Source of the DNA: CAVWDI01 sp963793095
GTDB taxonomy: Bacteria > Chloroflexota > Anaerolineae > Anaerolineales > UBA4823
Direction: 5' to 3'
DNA: 64,000 nt
Assembly: GCA_963793095.1 (NCBI GenBank)
Contig: CAWBYY010000002.1
Span: 1,116,001 to 1,180,000 of the forward strand
Numbering within the stretch: the first letter of the stretch is position 1; every line of letters starts with the position of its first letter. The notes below the pieces were generated by a model. The model saw only the letters and a program-made list of their open reading frames with translations. It was not told the DNA's origin and made no database searches. Shown piece by piece: positions 38,339 to 47,681 of the stretch. Position numbers and translations under genes: made by a program.

Positions 38339-38600
38339 ATTAAAAAAACTTTCGTCACCGGACTTAGAAGTTTAGATTCAATATTTTAATTTCGTACCAG
38401 ATTGGAGATATGATCGGCGTAAGATTTGAATAGAATTTTGGTATTGTGGGGGATAGTTTAGAAACGGTTGACACTGTTGAAGATAGAAGCTTGGAAGATG
38501 AGATTACATTACTGTGCCGGTTTAAGCAGTGGTATCAGGAAAAATAATTTGTAAAGATCATATTAAAAATTAATGTGATTGTGTTAAGGAGGGAAATCGC
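38339..38600. other. Intergenic stretch between divergent operons
   Basis: I see no convincing gene here. The only open frame of note is 33 codons from a GTG at 38446 to TAA at 38545-38547 on the plus strand, without a ribosome site. The region separates the minus-strand recX-rny promoter from the plus-strand dcw promoter. Confidence 0.5.
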
Positions 38601-38629
38601 TTGCCTTTAAAGTTAAAGTAGTATATACT
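38601..38629 (+). promoter_or_regulatory. Sigma-70-type promoter for the dcw cluster
   Basis: TTGCCT at 38601-38606 and TATACT at 38624-38629 are 17 bases apart. The predicted start near 38636 lies directly in front of three MraZ boxes and about 75 bases before mraZ. It probably drives the long cell-wall and division operon. Confidence 0.75.
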
Positions 38630-38640
38630 TTCAACAAAAG

Positions 38641-38665
38641 TGGGAATATGTGGGAGAATGTGGGA
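38641..38665 (+). promoter_or_regulatory. MraZ operator: three TGGGA repeats
   Basis: TGGGA occurs at 38641-38645, 38651-38655 and 38661-38665, exactly 10 bases apart, one DNA turn. Direct TGGGN repeats with 5-base gaps are the known binding site of MraZ in front of its own gene. Here they lie just after the promoter, so bound MraZ would block early transcription, giving autorepression of the dcw cluster. Confidence 0.85.
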
Positions 38666-38711
38666 CGCCGGATCGACCGGCGTTTCGTAGTTAAAAAGGA
38701 TGGTAGAACTT

Positions 38712-39152
38712 ATGTTCTTGGGTCAATTCTACCACAACTTAGATAACAAGGGACGCCTGACAATCCCATCTCGTTTTCGGGATATTCTGGCTGTTGACGG
38801 GGCGTATGTCATGCAGGGATTTGAAGAAAATCTACTGGTTTTGCCTTCTTCAACGTTTGACATAATAGCCCAGCGCATAAATCAGATGAGCATGACGGAT
38901 CCGAAAACAAGGTTGTTAAGGCGGATTGTTTTCTCAACAGCAAATTATGTCGAACTGGATAAATCTGGGCGAATTCTAATTCCACAATTTCTTCGAGATG
39001 CCGCAAAATTGGATGTTGAAATTGTTGTAGTGGGGAATGGTGCTTATTTTGAATTATGGGCTCCCCAAAATTGGACTTCCCAAGTCGAACAAATTCATGA
39101 TACGCAGGTGAATGCCCACCGTTTTGCGGAATTGAATTTAACATCCGACTGA
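38712..39152 (+). CDS. mraZ: Transcriptional regulator MraZ
   Basis: The 146-residue protein has two AbrB-like halves: MFLGQFYHNLDNKGRLTIPS at the start and VELDKSGRILIPQFLRDAA in the second. MraZ forms rings that bind the TGGGA repeats in front of its own operon. I start at the ATG at 38712 because AAGGATGG at 38695-38702 is correctly spaced and the family begins MFLG; the ATG at 38700 touches that site. It heads the dcw cluster and is followed by rsmH as usual. Confidence 0.93.
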   Translation: MFLGQFYHNLDNKGRLTIPSRFRDILAVDGAYVMQGFEENLLVLPSSTFDIIAQRINQMSMTDPKTRLLRRIVFSTANYVELDKSGRILIPQFLRDAAKLDVEIVVVGNGAYFELWAPQNWTSQVEQIHDTQVNAHRFAELNLTSD

Positions 39153-39194
39153 TTTCAACAGAATTGTTAGACCTTAGGTTGAAGCATAAATAAC

Positions 39195-40130
39195 GTGCTC
39201 CAGCATCAACCAGTACTTTACCAGGAGATTATCGAAGCGCTTCAGCCAAAGCGTGGATGTGTTTATATTGACTGTACTCTGGGTTCTGGCGGACATTCAT
39301 TGGGGATCTTAAAATCAAGTTTCCCCGATGGAAAATTAATTGGTTTTGAGGTTGATCCGGCAGCTCTTCAGATCGCCCGTACAAATCTAAGCCCATACAG
39401 TTCCCGGACACTTCTTATTCAGGATTCTTACGTCAACATCAGTGAGTATGCGCGCGAACTCGGATTGATAAGGATAATGGGAATATTGATAGATTTAGGT
39501 GCTTCTTCCATTCAACTCGATACCCCAGAGCGAGGTTTTTCATTTCGACATGAAGCACCCCTGGATATGCGGTTCAACCCGGAAAGTCAATTGACTGCAT
39601 ACGATGTGGTCAATAACTATCCTGAAAAAGAATTAGCAGTATTAATCAAAAATTTTGGAGAAGAAAGGAATTCAAACCGGATTGCCAGGGAGATAGTTTT
39701 TAACAGGCCGGTTCGAACAACCAAACAACTTGCTGAAATCATTGAAAAAGTGGTGAAACAGAGACCAAAGCAGTATGGTCAGTTTCAGCGCCATCCCGCT
39801 ACAAGAACATTTCAAGCGATTCGCATAGCTGTTAATAATGAACTACAAAATTTAAAGGAGGTTTTACCCCAATCTGTGAACCTGCTCGAAAAGAAAGGGC
39901 GATTGGCTGTAATTTCATTTCATTCTTTGGAAGATCGGATTGTTAAAAGGTTCTTCCGTTGCGAAAGTACCGACTGTATTTGTCCACCCAAACAGCCGAT
40001 CTGTACTTGCGGGCATACTGCCAGTATTAAATTGCTGAATCGCTCCCCGATTGTACCTGGTCAGGAAGAGATAGCCCAAAATCCTCGATCACGAAGCGCT
40101 AGATTACGTATTGTTGAGAAAATTATCTGA
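39195..40130 (+). CDS. rsmH: 16S rRNA (cytosine1402-N4)-methyltransferase RsmH
   Basis: The 311-residue enzyme methylates N4 of C1402 at the ribosomal P site. It starts HQPVLYQEIIEALQPKRGCV and has the SAM motif DCTLGSGGHSLGIL, the motif DLGASSIQLDTPERGFSFR, and the C-terminal SFHSLEDRIVKRFF. A cysteine cluster CICPPKQPICTCGH lies near the end, as in many members. The start is a GTG at 39195; no strong ribosome site precedes it. Confidence 0.94.
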   Translation: MLQHQPVLYQEIIEALQPKRGCVYIDCTLGSGGHSLGILKSSFPDGKLIGFEVDPAALQIARTNLSPYSSRTLLIQDSYVNISEYARELGLIRIMGILIDLGASSIQLDTPERGFSFRHEAPLDMRFNPESQLTAYDVVNNYPEKELAVLIKNFGEERNSNRIAREIVFNRPVRTTKQLAEIIEKVVKQRPKQYGQFQRHPATRTFQAIRIAVNNELQNLKEVLPQSVNLLEKKGRLAVISFHSLEDRIVKRFFRCESTDCICPPKQPICTCGHTASIKLLNRSPIVPGQEEIAQNPRSRSARLRIVEKII

Positions 40131-40189
40131 GTTGGCATATTAGTTGCAAATTTTCATTATTTAATTCTTGCACTGTTTATTAATTAAAT

Positions 40190-40669
40190 ATGGACCGCAT
40201 CGATAATATTACCCAAGTATACACACAAGCCCCTTGGCGAAAACAATTGCAGTTCATTGGATTGTTTTCACTTATTCTTGTTTTTATTGCCCTTGTTGCT
40301 GGCATATATTTAAATGTAAGCGCCCAAACAGCGAAGGCTGGGCGGGAGATCCAGTATAAAAAATCTCAAATTGAGACTTTGGATCGAGAAATTGAGGATA
40401 TGCAGTCCATGCTGGCCCACTTACTCTCGGATAGTTTGATGGAAAAAAGGGCTATTGGTTTGGGGTATGAATCGCTTGAAATAAATCAAGCTCAATATCT
40501 GCTGGTTCCTGGATATATTGAGCGAAAGGCCGTTGTATTGGCTCCATTCACAAGGGAAAACTTAGCGGAAGCGCCGGTTATTCCAGACAAATTTACTGAA
40601 CCGTTGATTGAATGGATCAGAAAGCAGGCTGGTTGGATTTCATTTTCTTTGCCTGAGGTTGTGCCATGA
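40190..40669 (+). CDS. FtsL-like division protein
   Basis: The 159-residue protein has a short N-terminus, one membrane helix (about residues 24-45, FIGLFSLILVFIALVAGIYL) and a following coiled-coil stretch (SQIETLDREIEDMQSMLAHL). This size, layout and place, between rsmH and ftsI, are those of FtsL, which joins FtsQ and FtsB to recruit FtsW and FtsI. FtsL is poorly conserved, so the call rests mainly on topology and position. The stop overlaps ftsI by ATGA. Confidence 0.7.
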   Translation: MDRIDNITQVYTQAPWRKQLQFIGLFSLILVFIALVAGIYLNVSAQTAKAGREIQYKKSQIETLDREIEDMQSMLAHLLSDSLMEKRAIGLGYESLEINQAQYLLVPGYIERKAVVLAPFTRENLAEAPVIPDKFTEPLIEWIRKQAGWISFSLPEVVP

Positions 40670-42429
40670 AAAATCCGCACAACTGGAGATACAGCCTTGT
40701 CAGCTCGCTATTATTTATCCTACCGGTCTTAATAGTGCTTCAGATGTTAAGGATAAAAATCAATACCCAGCAGGTAGACAAGTTAATCTCGGAGGGGAAG
40801 TCATTATCAGGTGAGTACCGTACTATCACACCAGCACGTGGCCGGATATATGATCGTTGGGGGCATTTACTTGCTGGAAACCGGACAGCTTACGAGGTTG
40901 GAATTGAATTAAGAAAAGTAAAAAACCCCTCAACGATTGCTCAGACCTTAAACATGGTGCTTGGCATCGATTTTGCTGAAGCGCTAGGCGCTGCAAGTAT
41001 GAATGCTACAGATACCGCCGTTTATCGGGTGGTAGCTTCAAATGTTGAACCGGAGAAAATTGATCAATTGAAAGCGCTGATTGAACAAATGGATGCTCTG
41101 TACGGTAATAGCCGTGACAAAGATGCTCCCAGTTTAAACGGATTAATGTTTGAGCCTCACTTGAAACGCACATATCCCGATAATGAGTTAGCATCCAATA
41201 TTCTTGGTTTTGTAACTATAGAAGGTGTTGGTTTTTACGGTATTGAGGAAAAGTACAATGATTTAATGGCGGGAGAAGAATCCATCGTTTGGGTTTCACT
41301 TGATCCGGTTAGAGTGAAGGAGTTGCCTGAAATTCATAAAGGGGCGGATGTAGTATTGACGATAGATCGCGCGATTCAACGCAGTATGGAAAGGGTGATT
41401 GACAAAGCGATTGATGAACATGGGGCGGAATCCGGAACACTGGTTGTTATTGATCCTGAGACAGGTGAAATGCTTGCAATGGCGACCACACCACGATTGG
41501 ATATTAATAAGTATTGGAAATATGGCGAGGTTTTTACTGATGAAACGCCGTTCAACCGGGTTGTGAGTCAGGCCTATGAGCCAGGGTCGGTGTTCAAAGT
41601 GTTCACCATGGCGGCCGCCTTGGACAGCGGATCTGTTACGCCAGAGACTGAATTTATAGATACCGGGGTTTTTGAAATCGGTGGAACACGTATTTATAAC
41701 TGGAACATGGGCGCATGGGGCCCTCAGAATATGCAGGGCTGCATGCAGCACTCTTTAAATGTTTGTCTTGCGTGGGTTGCCACTCAGGTTGGTCCAAAAG
41801 ATTTTTACAGGTATATGATGTCATTTGGGATCGGGCAATTATCTGGGATAGATTTAGCTGGTGAGGTATCAGGCCGGTTGAAGGTTCCGGGAGATGATGA
41901 TTGGTACGATGCAGATTTAGGTACCAACGCATTTGGTCAGGGAGTGTCTGTCACACCCCTGAAAATGGCTTCGGCTATTTCAGCCCTGGCAAACAAAGGA
42001 AAAATTATGGCGCCGCATGTGGTCCGGTCTGTGATAAATGATGGCTACCAGCATGATATCGAACACCGAACGGTAGGTATGCCAATTAAACCTGAGACAG
42101 CAGAAACGATAACCAAAATTCTCTCCAGATCATTGGAGAAAGAATCATCAGATGCTCTTGTTACCGGGTATCAGGTTGCTGGAAAAACTGGAACGGCAGA
42201 AATTCCGACGCCCTTTGGGTATACGACAAATGAAACGAATGCATCCTTTGTTGGTTGGGGTCCAGTAGATGATCCTCAATTTCTTGTGTATGTTTGGTTG
42301 GAACGACCCGAATCTTCACCCTGGGGCTCTGTAGTAGCCGCGCCTGTCTTCCGGGAAGCAGTGGAAGAACTGGTTGTTCTCATGGATATCCCATCGGATG
42401 ATGTCCGTCAAAAGTTATATGGCCAGTAG
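40666..42429 (+). CDS. ftsI: Peptidoglycan D,D-transpeptidase FtsI/penicillin-binding protein (class B)
   Basis: The 587-residue class B PBP crosslinks septal peptidoglycan. An N-terminal membrane helix (residues 9-29) precedes the non-catalytic domain (PARGRIYDRWGHLLAGNRTA), and the transpeptidase domain has Ser308-Val-Phe-Lys311 (EPGSVFKVFT), the second motif SLN (MQHSLNVCLA) and the KTG motif (VAGKTGTAEIP). All three catalytic motifs are intact. It overlaps ftsL by 4 bases and precedes murF; murE, which usually stands here, is absent. Confidence 0.93.
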   Translation: MKNPHNWRYSLVSSLLFILPVLIVLQMLRIKINTQQVDKLISEGKSLSGEYRTITPARGRIYDRWGHLLAGNRTAYEVGIELRKVKNPSTIAQTLNMVLGIDFAEALGAASMNATDTAVYRVVASNVEPEKIDQLKALIEQMDALYGNSRDKDAPSLNGLMFEPHLKRTYPDNELASNILGFVTIEGVGFYGIEEKYNDLMAGEESIVWVSLDPVRVKELPEIHKGADVVLTIDRAIQRSMERVIDKAIDEHGAESGTLVVIDPETGEMLAMATTPRLDINKYWKYGEVFTDETPFNRVVSQAYEPGSVFKVFTMAAALDSGSVTPETEFIDTGVFEIGGTRIYNWNMGAWGPQNMQGCMQHSLNVCLAWVATQVGPKDFYRYMMSFGIGQLSGIDLAGEVSGRLKVPGDDDWYDADLGTNAFGQGVSVTPLKMASAISALANKGKIMAPHVVRSVINDGYQHDIEHRTVGMPIKPETAETITKILSRSLEKESSDALVTGYQVAGKTGTAEIPTPFGYTTNETNASFVGWGPVDDPQFLVYVWLERPESSPWGSVVAAPVFREAVEELVVLMDIPSDDVRQKLYGQ

Positions 42430-42466
42430 TGATCGTTATTAATCACATGGTGGATAAAAAATTATT

Positions 42467-43888
42467 ATGCTGATGGTTGCTGATGTTGTTGAAGCTTTGA
42501 GTGGAAACCGTCCTGATTGGGGTACAGTTGACATATCCTGCGCGGTTGTGGATTCAAGAAACGCCACAAAAAATTCGATGTTTGTAGCTGTACCAGGCGA
42601 TCAGGTTGACGGCCATGATTATATTGATGACGCTTTTGATCGTGGCGCTGTAATAGCTTTTATTCAAAATCAATTACCGGAAGGATACCGGGTTCTTGAT
42701 TTAGATAAAGCACCTTCTAAGTTTATCAACGAATTTGTTGAAATTCCTTTTTGTATTCGAACAAAAAACACAATTGAGGCTTTACAGCAGACAGCTCGTT
42801 TTTGGCGAACAAAATTGAATCCTCGTCTTATTGGCATAACCGGCAGTGTGGGAAAGTCAACGACAAAAGAGGTTTCTGCAGAAGTTCTCAGTCAGAGATA
42901 TCGAACAATAAAAAATCCAGGTAATCTGAACAATGAGATTGGTTTACCTCTCTCGATATTGAGTATGACTGAGGAACACCAACGGGGGATATTTGAAATG
43001 GGATTTTATGTTCCTGGTGAAATTGCGTTCCTGTGTGATATAGCAAAACCCCAGGTTGGAGTAGTAACAAATATTGGCACAGTACACGCAGAACGTGCCG
43101 GATCAATCGAGGCAATCGCCGAAGGGAAGTCCGAGCTGGTACAGGCTTTGCCTCCTGCCCCAACAGGTGTAGCGATTCTCAACAATGACGATTCACTGGT
43201 CAAGGAGATGGCTGGTAAAACACAAGCCAGGTTATTCTTTTATGGAATTGATCCTGAGGCGGATTTGTGGGCGGATGATATTGAGGGTCTGGGTTTGGAT
43301 GGTATCCGGTTAAGACTTCATTACCAGGATGAGGTTCAATATATGCGTGTGCCGTTAATCGGCCGCCATTCTGTTCATACAGTACTTAGAGCTGCCGCGC
43401 TGGGACTTGTCGAAGGATTAACCTGGCAGGAAATTGTAGATGGTTTACGCTCAGGAAGAGCGCAACTTCGCCTTGTTGCAGTCCAAAGTGTTGATGGCGC
43501 CTTGTTGCTGGATGATACCTATAATGCATCTCCGGAATCTACACTGGCGGCGATAAATTTATTGGAAGAACTAGGGGGCCATAAAATCGCTGTTTTAGGT
43601 GACATGCTGGAGCTTGGTAAGTATGAACTCGAAGGTCATAAAATGGTTGGAGCACGGGCAGCTGAAGTTGTAGATGAGCTTATTACAGTTGGCACTAGGG
43701 CAAAAATAATCGCTGAAACAGCCAGAAAGTCAGGTCTGGATAGCAAAGCCATTACAGAATTAATGGACAGCCACCAGGCAATCCAGCTCATGAAAGACCG
43801 GCTGGATGAAAAAGACGTGGTTTTAATAAAAGGTTCGCATGGCATGCGTATGGATCTAATTGTTTCTGCCCTGGAGCGGAGAGAATGA
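42467..43888 (+). CDS. murF: UDP-MurNAc-tripeptide-D-alanyl-D-alanine ligase MurF
   Basis: The 473-residue Mur ligase adds D-Ala-D-Ala to the UDP-MurNAc-tripeptide. The ATP loop is TGSVGKSTTKE (Ser in place of the usual first Thr), followed by NPGNLNNEIGLPLSIL, MGFYVPGEI and NIGTVHAERAGSIEAIAEGK, a stretch typical of MurF and not MurE. The C-terminal domain has DDTYNASPES and LGDMLELG. The stop overlaps the mraY start (ATGA). Confidence 0.93.
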   Translation: MLMVADVVEALSGNRPDWGTVDISCAVVDSRNATKNSMFVAVPGDQVDGHDYIDDAFDRGAVIAFIQNQLPEGYRVLDLDKAPSKFINEFVEIPFCIRTKNTIEALQQTARFWRTKLNPRLIGITGSVGKSTTKEVSAEVLSQRYRTIKNPGNLNNEIGLPLSILSMTEEHQRGIFEMGFYVPGEIAFLCDIAKPQVGVVTNIGTVHAERAGSIEAIAEGKSELVQALPPAPTGVAILNNDDSLVKEMAGKTQARLFFYGIDPEADLWADDIEGLGLDGIRLRLHYQDEVQYMRVPLIGRHSVHTVLRAAALGLVEGLTWQEIVDGLRSGRAQLRLVAVQSVDGALLLDDTYNASPESTLAAINLLEELGGHKIAVLGDMLELGKYELEGHKMVGARAAEVVDELITVGTRAKIIAETARKSGLDSKAITELMDSHQAIQLMKDRLDEKDVVLIKGSHGMRMDLIVSALERRE

Positions 43889-44878
43889 CCCAAACATCGA
43901 CTACGCTCGCGCTGGCAGGCTTTAGCTTTATGATGACGGTGATCTGGGGACCGCCTCTTTTACGCGGTACTGAGACATTACAAAGTTGGGAAATCTATCC
44001 GGGTTGAAGGTCCTGAAAGGCATTACAACAAACTTGGTACCCCAACCATGGGAGGAGTTCTGATCATCGTTCCGGTGTTATTTGTTACGGTTCTGCTTAA
44101 TGCAGCCTCATTGATTGGCATCAGTGTAACTGGTCGGTCCATAATGCTGCCGCTCACGGTTATGGTCGCATATGGTGCATTAGGGGCAATTGATGATTGG
44201 GAAGGATTGAGAAGTAAACGAAGTGCACTGGGTATGCGAGGACGGGTAAAGTTTGTTATTCAGGTGGTTATTGCGGTCATTGTTTCACTAGGAATTATTT
44301 ATGTATTAAAAATATCTGTTTTTTTTGTACCGGGTATCGAAGGTTATATAAATTTGGGCTACTGGTATGTGCCAATTGCAGCATTTATTATCGTTGCTAT
44401 GTCTAATGCGGTTAATCTAACTGACGGACTTGATGGTCTGGCTGGTTTAATTTCAGCGACAGCATTCGCTGCATACGCCGGTATTGCGCTTCTTCAAGGG
44501 CAGACATTTCTCGCTCAATTTTGTTTCATCCTGGTCGGTGCAATATTTGGTTTTCTCTGGTTTAACGTTCACCCAGCTTTGTTATTTATGGGGGATACAG
44601 GATCGTTAGCTTTGGGTGCTACCCTCGCTGTTGTTGCCTTGATGACCGGGCAGTGGATTGTATTACCAATCATAGCAATTATTCCTACGAGCATTGTTTT
44701 GAGTGTAATTCTGCAGGTAGTTTATTTTAAGTGGACAGGAGGGCGCCGGCTTTTAAAAATGGCGCCGCTTCACCATCATTTTGAGTTATCTGGGTGGAGT
44801 GAAACCCAGGTGGTACAGAGGTTCTGGTTGGTTGGTCTTCTATTCGCAATGATAGGAGTTGCTTTGGCGTTGGTTTGA
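43885..44878 (+). CDS. mraY: Phospho-MurNAc-pentapeptide transferase MraY (one frameshift)
   Basis: MraY, about 330 residues when restored, transfers phospho-MurNAc-pentapeptide to undecaprenyl phosphate to make lipid I in the membrane. The gene starts at the ATG at 43885 inside the murF stop: TLALAGFSFMMTVIWGPPLL. An extra base near 43964-43966 (TACGCGGTAC) breaks the frame; the next frame continues RHYKVGKSIRVEGPERHYNK and LGTPTMGG, and includes the catalytic-site motifs NAVNLTDGLDGLA and MGDTGSLALG and the His-rich APLHHHFE. Taken as a sequence error. Confidence 0.93.
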
Positions 44879-44930
44879 AATTGCAGCAGTAATATGCGTT
44901 CTATTGAACAAATAATAGTGCAACGATTAC

Positions 44931-46392
44931 ATGAGAGATTGGAAGGAAAAACAGGTAGTAATAATTGGTGCTGCTCGACAGGGAAAGTCATTGGCGCGTT
45001 ATTTGGTTCAGGAACAGGCGAAAGTGATTTTGAATGATCAAAAATCGGAAGAAGAGCTTGAAGTGGTTCAAAGAGAACTGGATTATCTTTCAGGGATTGG
45101 TCACCCTGTTAAGTGGGTTTATGGCGGTCATCCAATGAGCTTGCTGGATTTATGCGATGCAGTGTTTGTTTCTGGTGGAGTGCCTTTGTCACTTCCCCTT
45201 ATTGTTGAGGCAGTCAGGCAGGATATTCCAGTTTTGAATGATTCTCAATTATTCCTAGAAACAGCGTTCTGTAAAGTGATTGGTATTACAGGTTCCGCTG
45301 GTAAAACAACCACGACCACTCTGGTAGGAAATATTCTTGAAATGGCGTCAAAAAAAGATGGGACAAAATTTTCAGGTAAAAAAATATGGGTGGGAGGCAA
45401 CATTGGTACACCGCTAATTGAATTTGTCGATGAAATAGACCCTGGTGATATAGCAGTATTGGAATTATCCAGTTTCCAGCTGGAGATAATGACAGTTTCC
45501 CCACAGGTTTCAATTGTTTTGAATATTTCTCCCGACCATTTGGACCGTCATCGGTCGATGAGCGAATATATAAATGCAAAAGCGAACATTATCCGTCACC
45601 AAACCCTATCAGACATTTCCATATTTAACCGTGACGATGAAAATTCAATGTCATTATCCAGTTTAACCAATGGCAAATTTATCACCTTCGGAATCACAGA
45701 AGTCAGAATTTAATTATGAGGGAACATTTCTTAGAGGTGCAGAAGTAATATTCCGCGGAGATATCCATTCTGATTACTCAAAATCCAGTGGAATCCTTTT
45801 GGAAGGGGAGCATAAATTTGAGGAGATCTTACTTTCAATTACTGATATAGCAATCAGGGGGACACATAATCTCAGTAATGTATTGGCTGCTGCTGCCCTA
45901 ACATATTCTATTGGAGTCCCTGCTGAAATAATTCGATCGGCAGTAAAAGAATTTATGGGGGTACCTCACCGATTAGAATACGTTTGTACATTTAAGGGCG
46001 CTGATTGGGTAAATGATTCAATTGCGACAACTCCAAGCCGGACAATTGCCGCAATCCAAGCCTTTAATGAACCAATAATCCTTCTAGCTGGGGGTAGAGA
46101 TAAAAATTTGAATTGGGTCGAGCTGGCTGAAATAATCAGGAAGCGGGTAAAACACCTTTTCCTGTTTGGTGAGGCAGGAAATAAATTATTCGCTCAACTC
46201 GATCCATCCGAAAATAACAGATATTCAATAACAAAATGTAATGGTTTGCAGGATGCGGTTATTCAAACCGCAGACATTGTAGAAGAGGGTGATGTAGTAT
46301 TGCTTTCTCCTGGCGCCACCAGTTTTGATGAATTTGATAATTACGAGGAGCGCGGTAAATGGTTCAAAAAATGGGTGAAGGAGCTTACATGA
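44931..46392 (+). CDS. murD: UDP-MurNAc-L-alanine-D-glutamate ligase MurD (one frameshift)
   Basis: MurD, about 486 residues when restored, adds D-Glu. The N-terminal Rossmann-like domain (VVIIGAARQGKSLARYL) and ATP loop TGSAGKTTTTT are in the first frame, with ELSSFQLE and NISPDHLDRH. The frame breaks near 45696-45708, giving a false stop at 45713; KSEFNYEGTFLRGAEVIF continues in the next frame with GTHNLSNVLAAAALTY, GVPHRLEYV and NDSIATTPSRT. The end overlaps ftsW by ATGA. Taken as a sequence error. Confidence 0.93.
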
Positions 46393-47681
46393 ATTCACCT
46401 GAGGTAAATACGGGTAAAGGTGATCCGACCCCTGGAAGGTCAAATCCCTCCAGCCCGGATACAGGTATTGATCAAGCCACAAGGCGTAATAAGGTCCAAT
46501 TGAAAATTGATGTGCCTTTACTGCTCATTGTGATTGCCTTTCTCATTATTGGGCTCGTAATGGTTTATTCCGCAAGCTACGACTATTCGAACTTATTTTA
46601 TGGAAATCCAAGCACTATTTTTTACAGACAGTTGATTTGGATGGCGATTGGATTGGTCATTTCGGTAGTTTTAACCTTTTTTGACTATCACAGGTGGCGC
46701 AAATACGCAGTGCTTGCAATGGGTCTGACAATTTTTGCCTTGATGGCTGTCCTTATTGTGAATGAAGTCAGAAATGGCGCCGTACGGACACTTCTTGGAG
46801 GTTCGATCCAACCATCAGAGTTGGCTAAATTGGTCATCATTATCTATCTGGCGGTATGGTTGTCTGCCAAACAGGAAAGACTGGGCGAGATAGGATTTGG
46901 TTTATTCCCCTTAGCAATGATTTTAGGCTTATTTGGTGGATTGATTATTATCCAACCTGATTTTAGCGCTGTCGCGACGATTTTTATTTTAGGCGGATTG
47001 TTATTCTTTCTGGCGGGAGGTGATTTAAAACAGATTGGAATTTTATTTGCGATAGCACTGGTGATCGGTTGGGTAATTATCCAATTATCACCGACCGGAG
47101 CAACACGTATAGATTATTTCATCACCGGTTTAATGGATCCGACTGAGGGTTCATATCATGTTAGAAGATCACTGGAAGCAATCATTAAAGGAGGTTGGTT
47201 TGGAGTGGGGATCGGAAATGCAGAAACAAAATTAACCGGACTCCCGGTGCCACCAACTGACAGTATCTTTGCCGTTGTTGGTGAGGAAACAGGTGTATTT
47301 GGCTCAACTATACTGGTTGTATTATTTTCTTTATTGTTATGGCGGGGATTTGTGATTGCGCGCAGTGCTCATGACCAGCTCGGGATGCTACTCGCTGCTG
47401 GGTTAACACTGTGGATTTCTATTGAAGCGTTCATTAATATGGCGGTTATGGTTAATTTAATGCCGTTTGCAGGAAATGCTCTTCCACTCATTAGCGCTGG
47501 TGGTTCGAATCTGATAGTCACTTTGGCGGCAGTGGGCATTCTCTTTAATATTTCTCGTTTATCAGACTCCAGGAAAGCTGAAGAAGGAAAATTAATAAAT
47601 GCGGTTGTTGATTTGCGCAGGCGGGACCGGCGGAGGCGTGTATCCGGCTCTCGCAGTACTGCAGGCAGTGAAAAGGCTTAA
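46389..47681 (+). CDS. ftsW: Lipid II polymerase FtsW (SEDS family)
   Basis: The 430-residue frame encodes a SEDS glycosyltransferase that polymerises septal glycan with its partner FtsI. About ten membrane helices follow a hydrophilic N-terminus of 48 residues. Family motifs include GLVMVYSASY, GGSIQPSELAKL, VPPTDSIFAVVGEETG and PLISAGGSNLIVTL. The start ATG at 46389 overlaps the murD stop and has AAGGAG ahead. The last 27 residues are an Arg-rich tail (DLRRRDRRRRVSGSRS) that overlaps murG by 83 bases; one fewer base near 47587 would end the protein at TAATAA directly before the murG ATG, so the tail may not be real. Confidence 0.93.
   Translation: MNSPEVNTGKGDPTPGRSNPSSPDTGIDQATRRNKVQLKIDVPLLLIVIAFLIIGLVMVYSASYDYSNLFYGNPSTIFYRQLIWMAIGLVISVVLTFFDYHRWRKYAVLAMGLTIFALMAVLIVNEVRNGAVRTLLGGSIQPSELAKLVIIIYLAVWLSAKQERLGEIGFGLFPLAMILGLFGGLIIIQPDFSAVATIFILGGLLFFLAGGDLKQIGILFAIALVIGWVIIQLSPTGATRIDYFITGLMDPTEGSYHVRRSLEAIIKGGWFGVGIGNAETKLTGLPVPPTDSIFAVVGEETGVFGSTILVVLFSLLLWRGFVIARSAHDQLGMLLAAGLTLWISIEAFINMAVMVNLMPFAGNALPLISAGGSNLIVTLAAVGILFNISRLSDSRKAEEGKLINAVVDLRRRDRRRRVSGSRSTAGSEKA

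Noticed and set aside
38446..38547. A 33-codon GTG frame between the recX-rny and dcw promoters
   Set aside because: No ribosome site and no recognised motif; could be chance.
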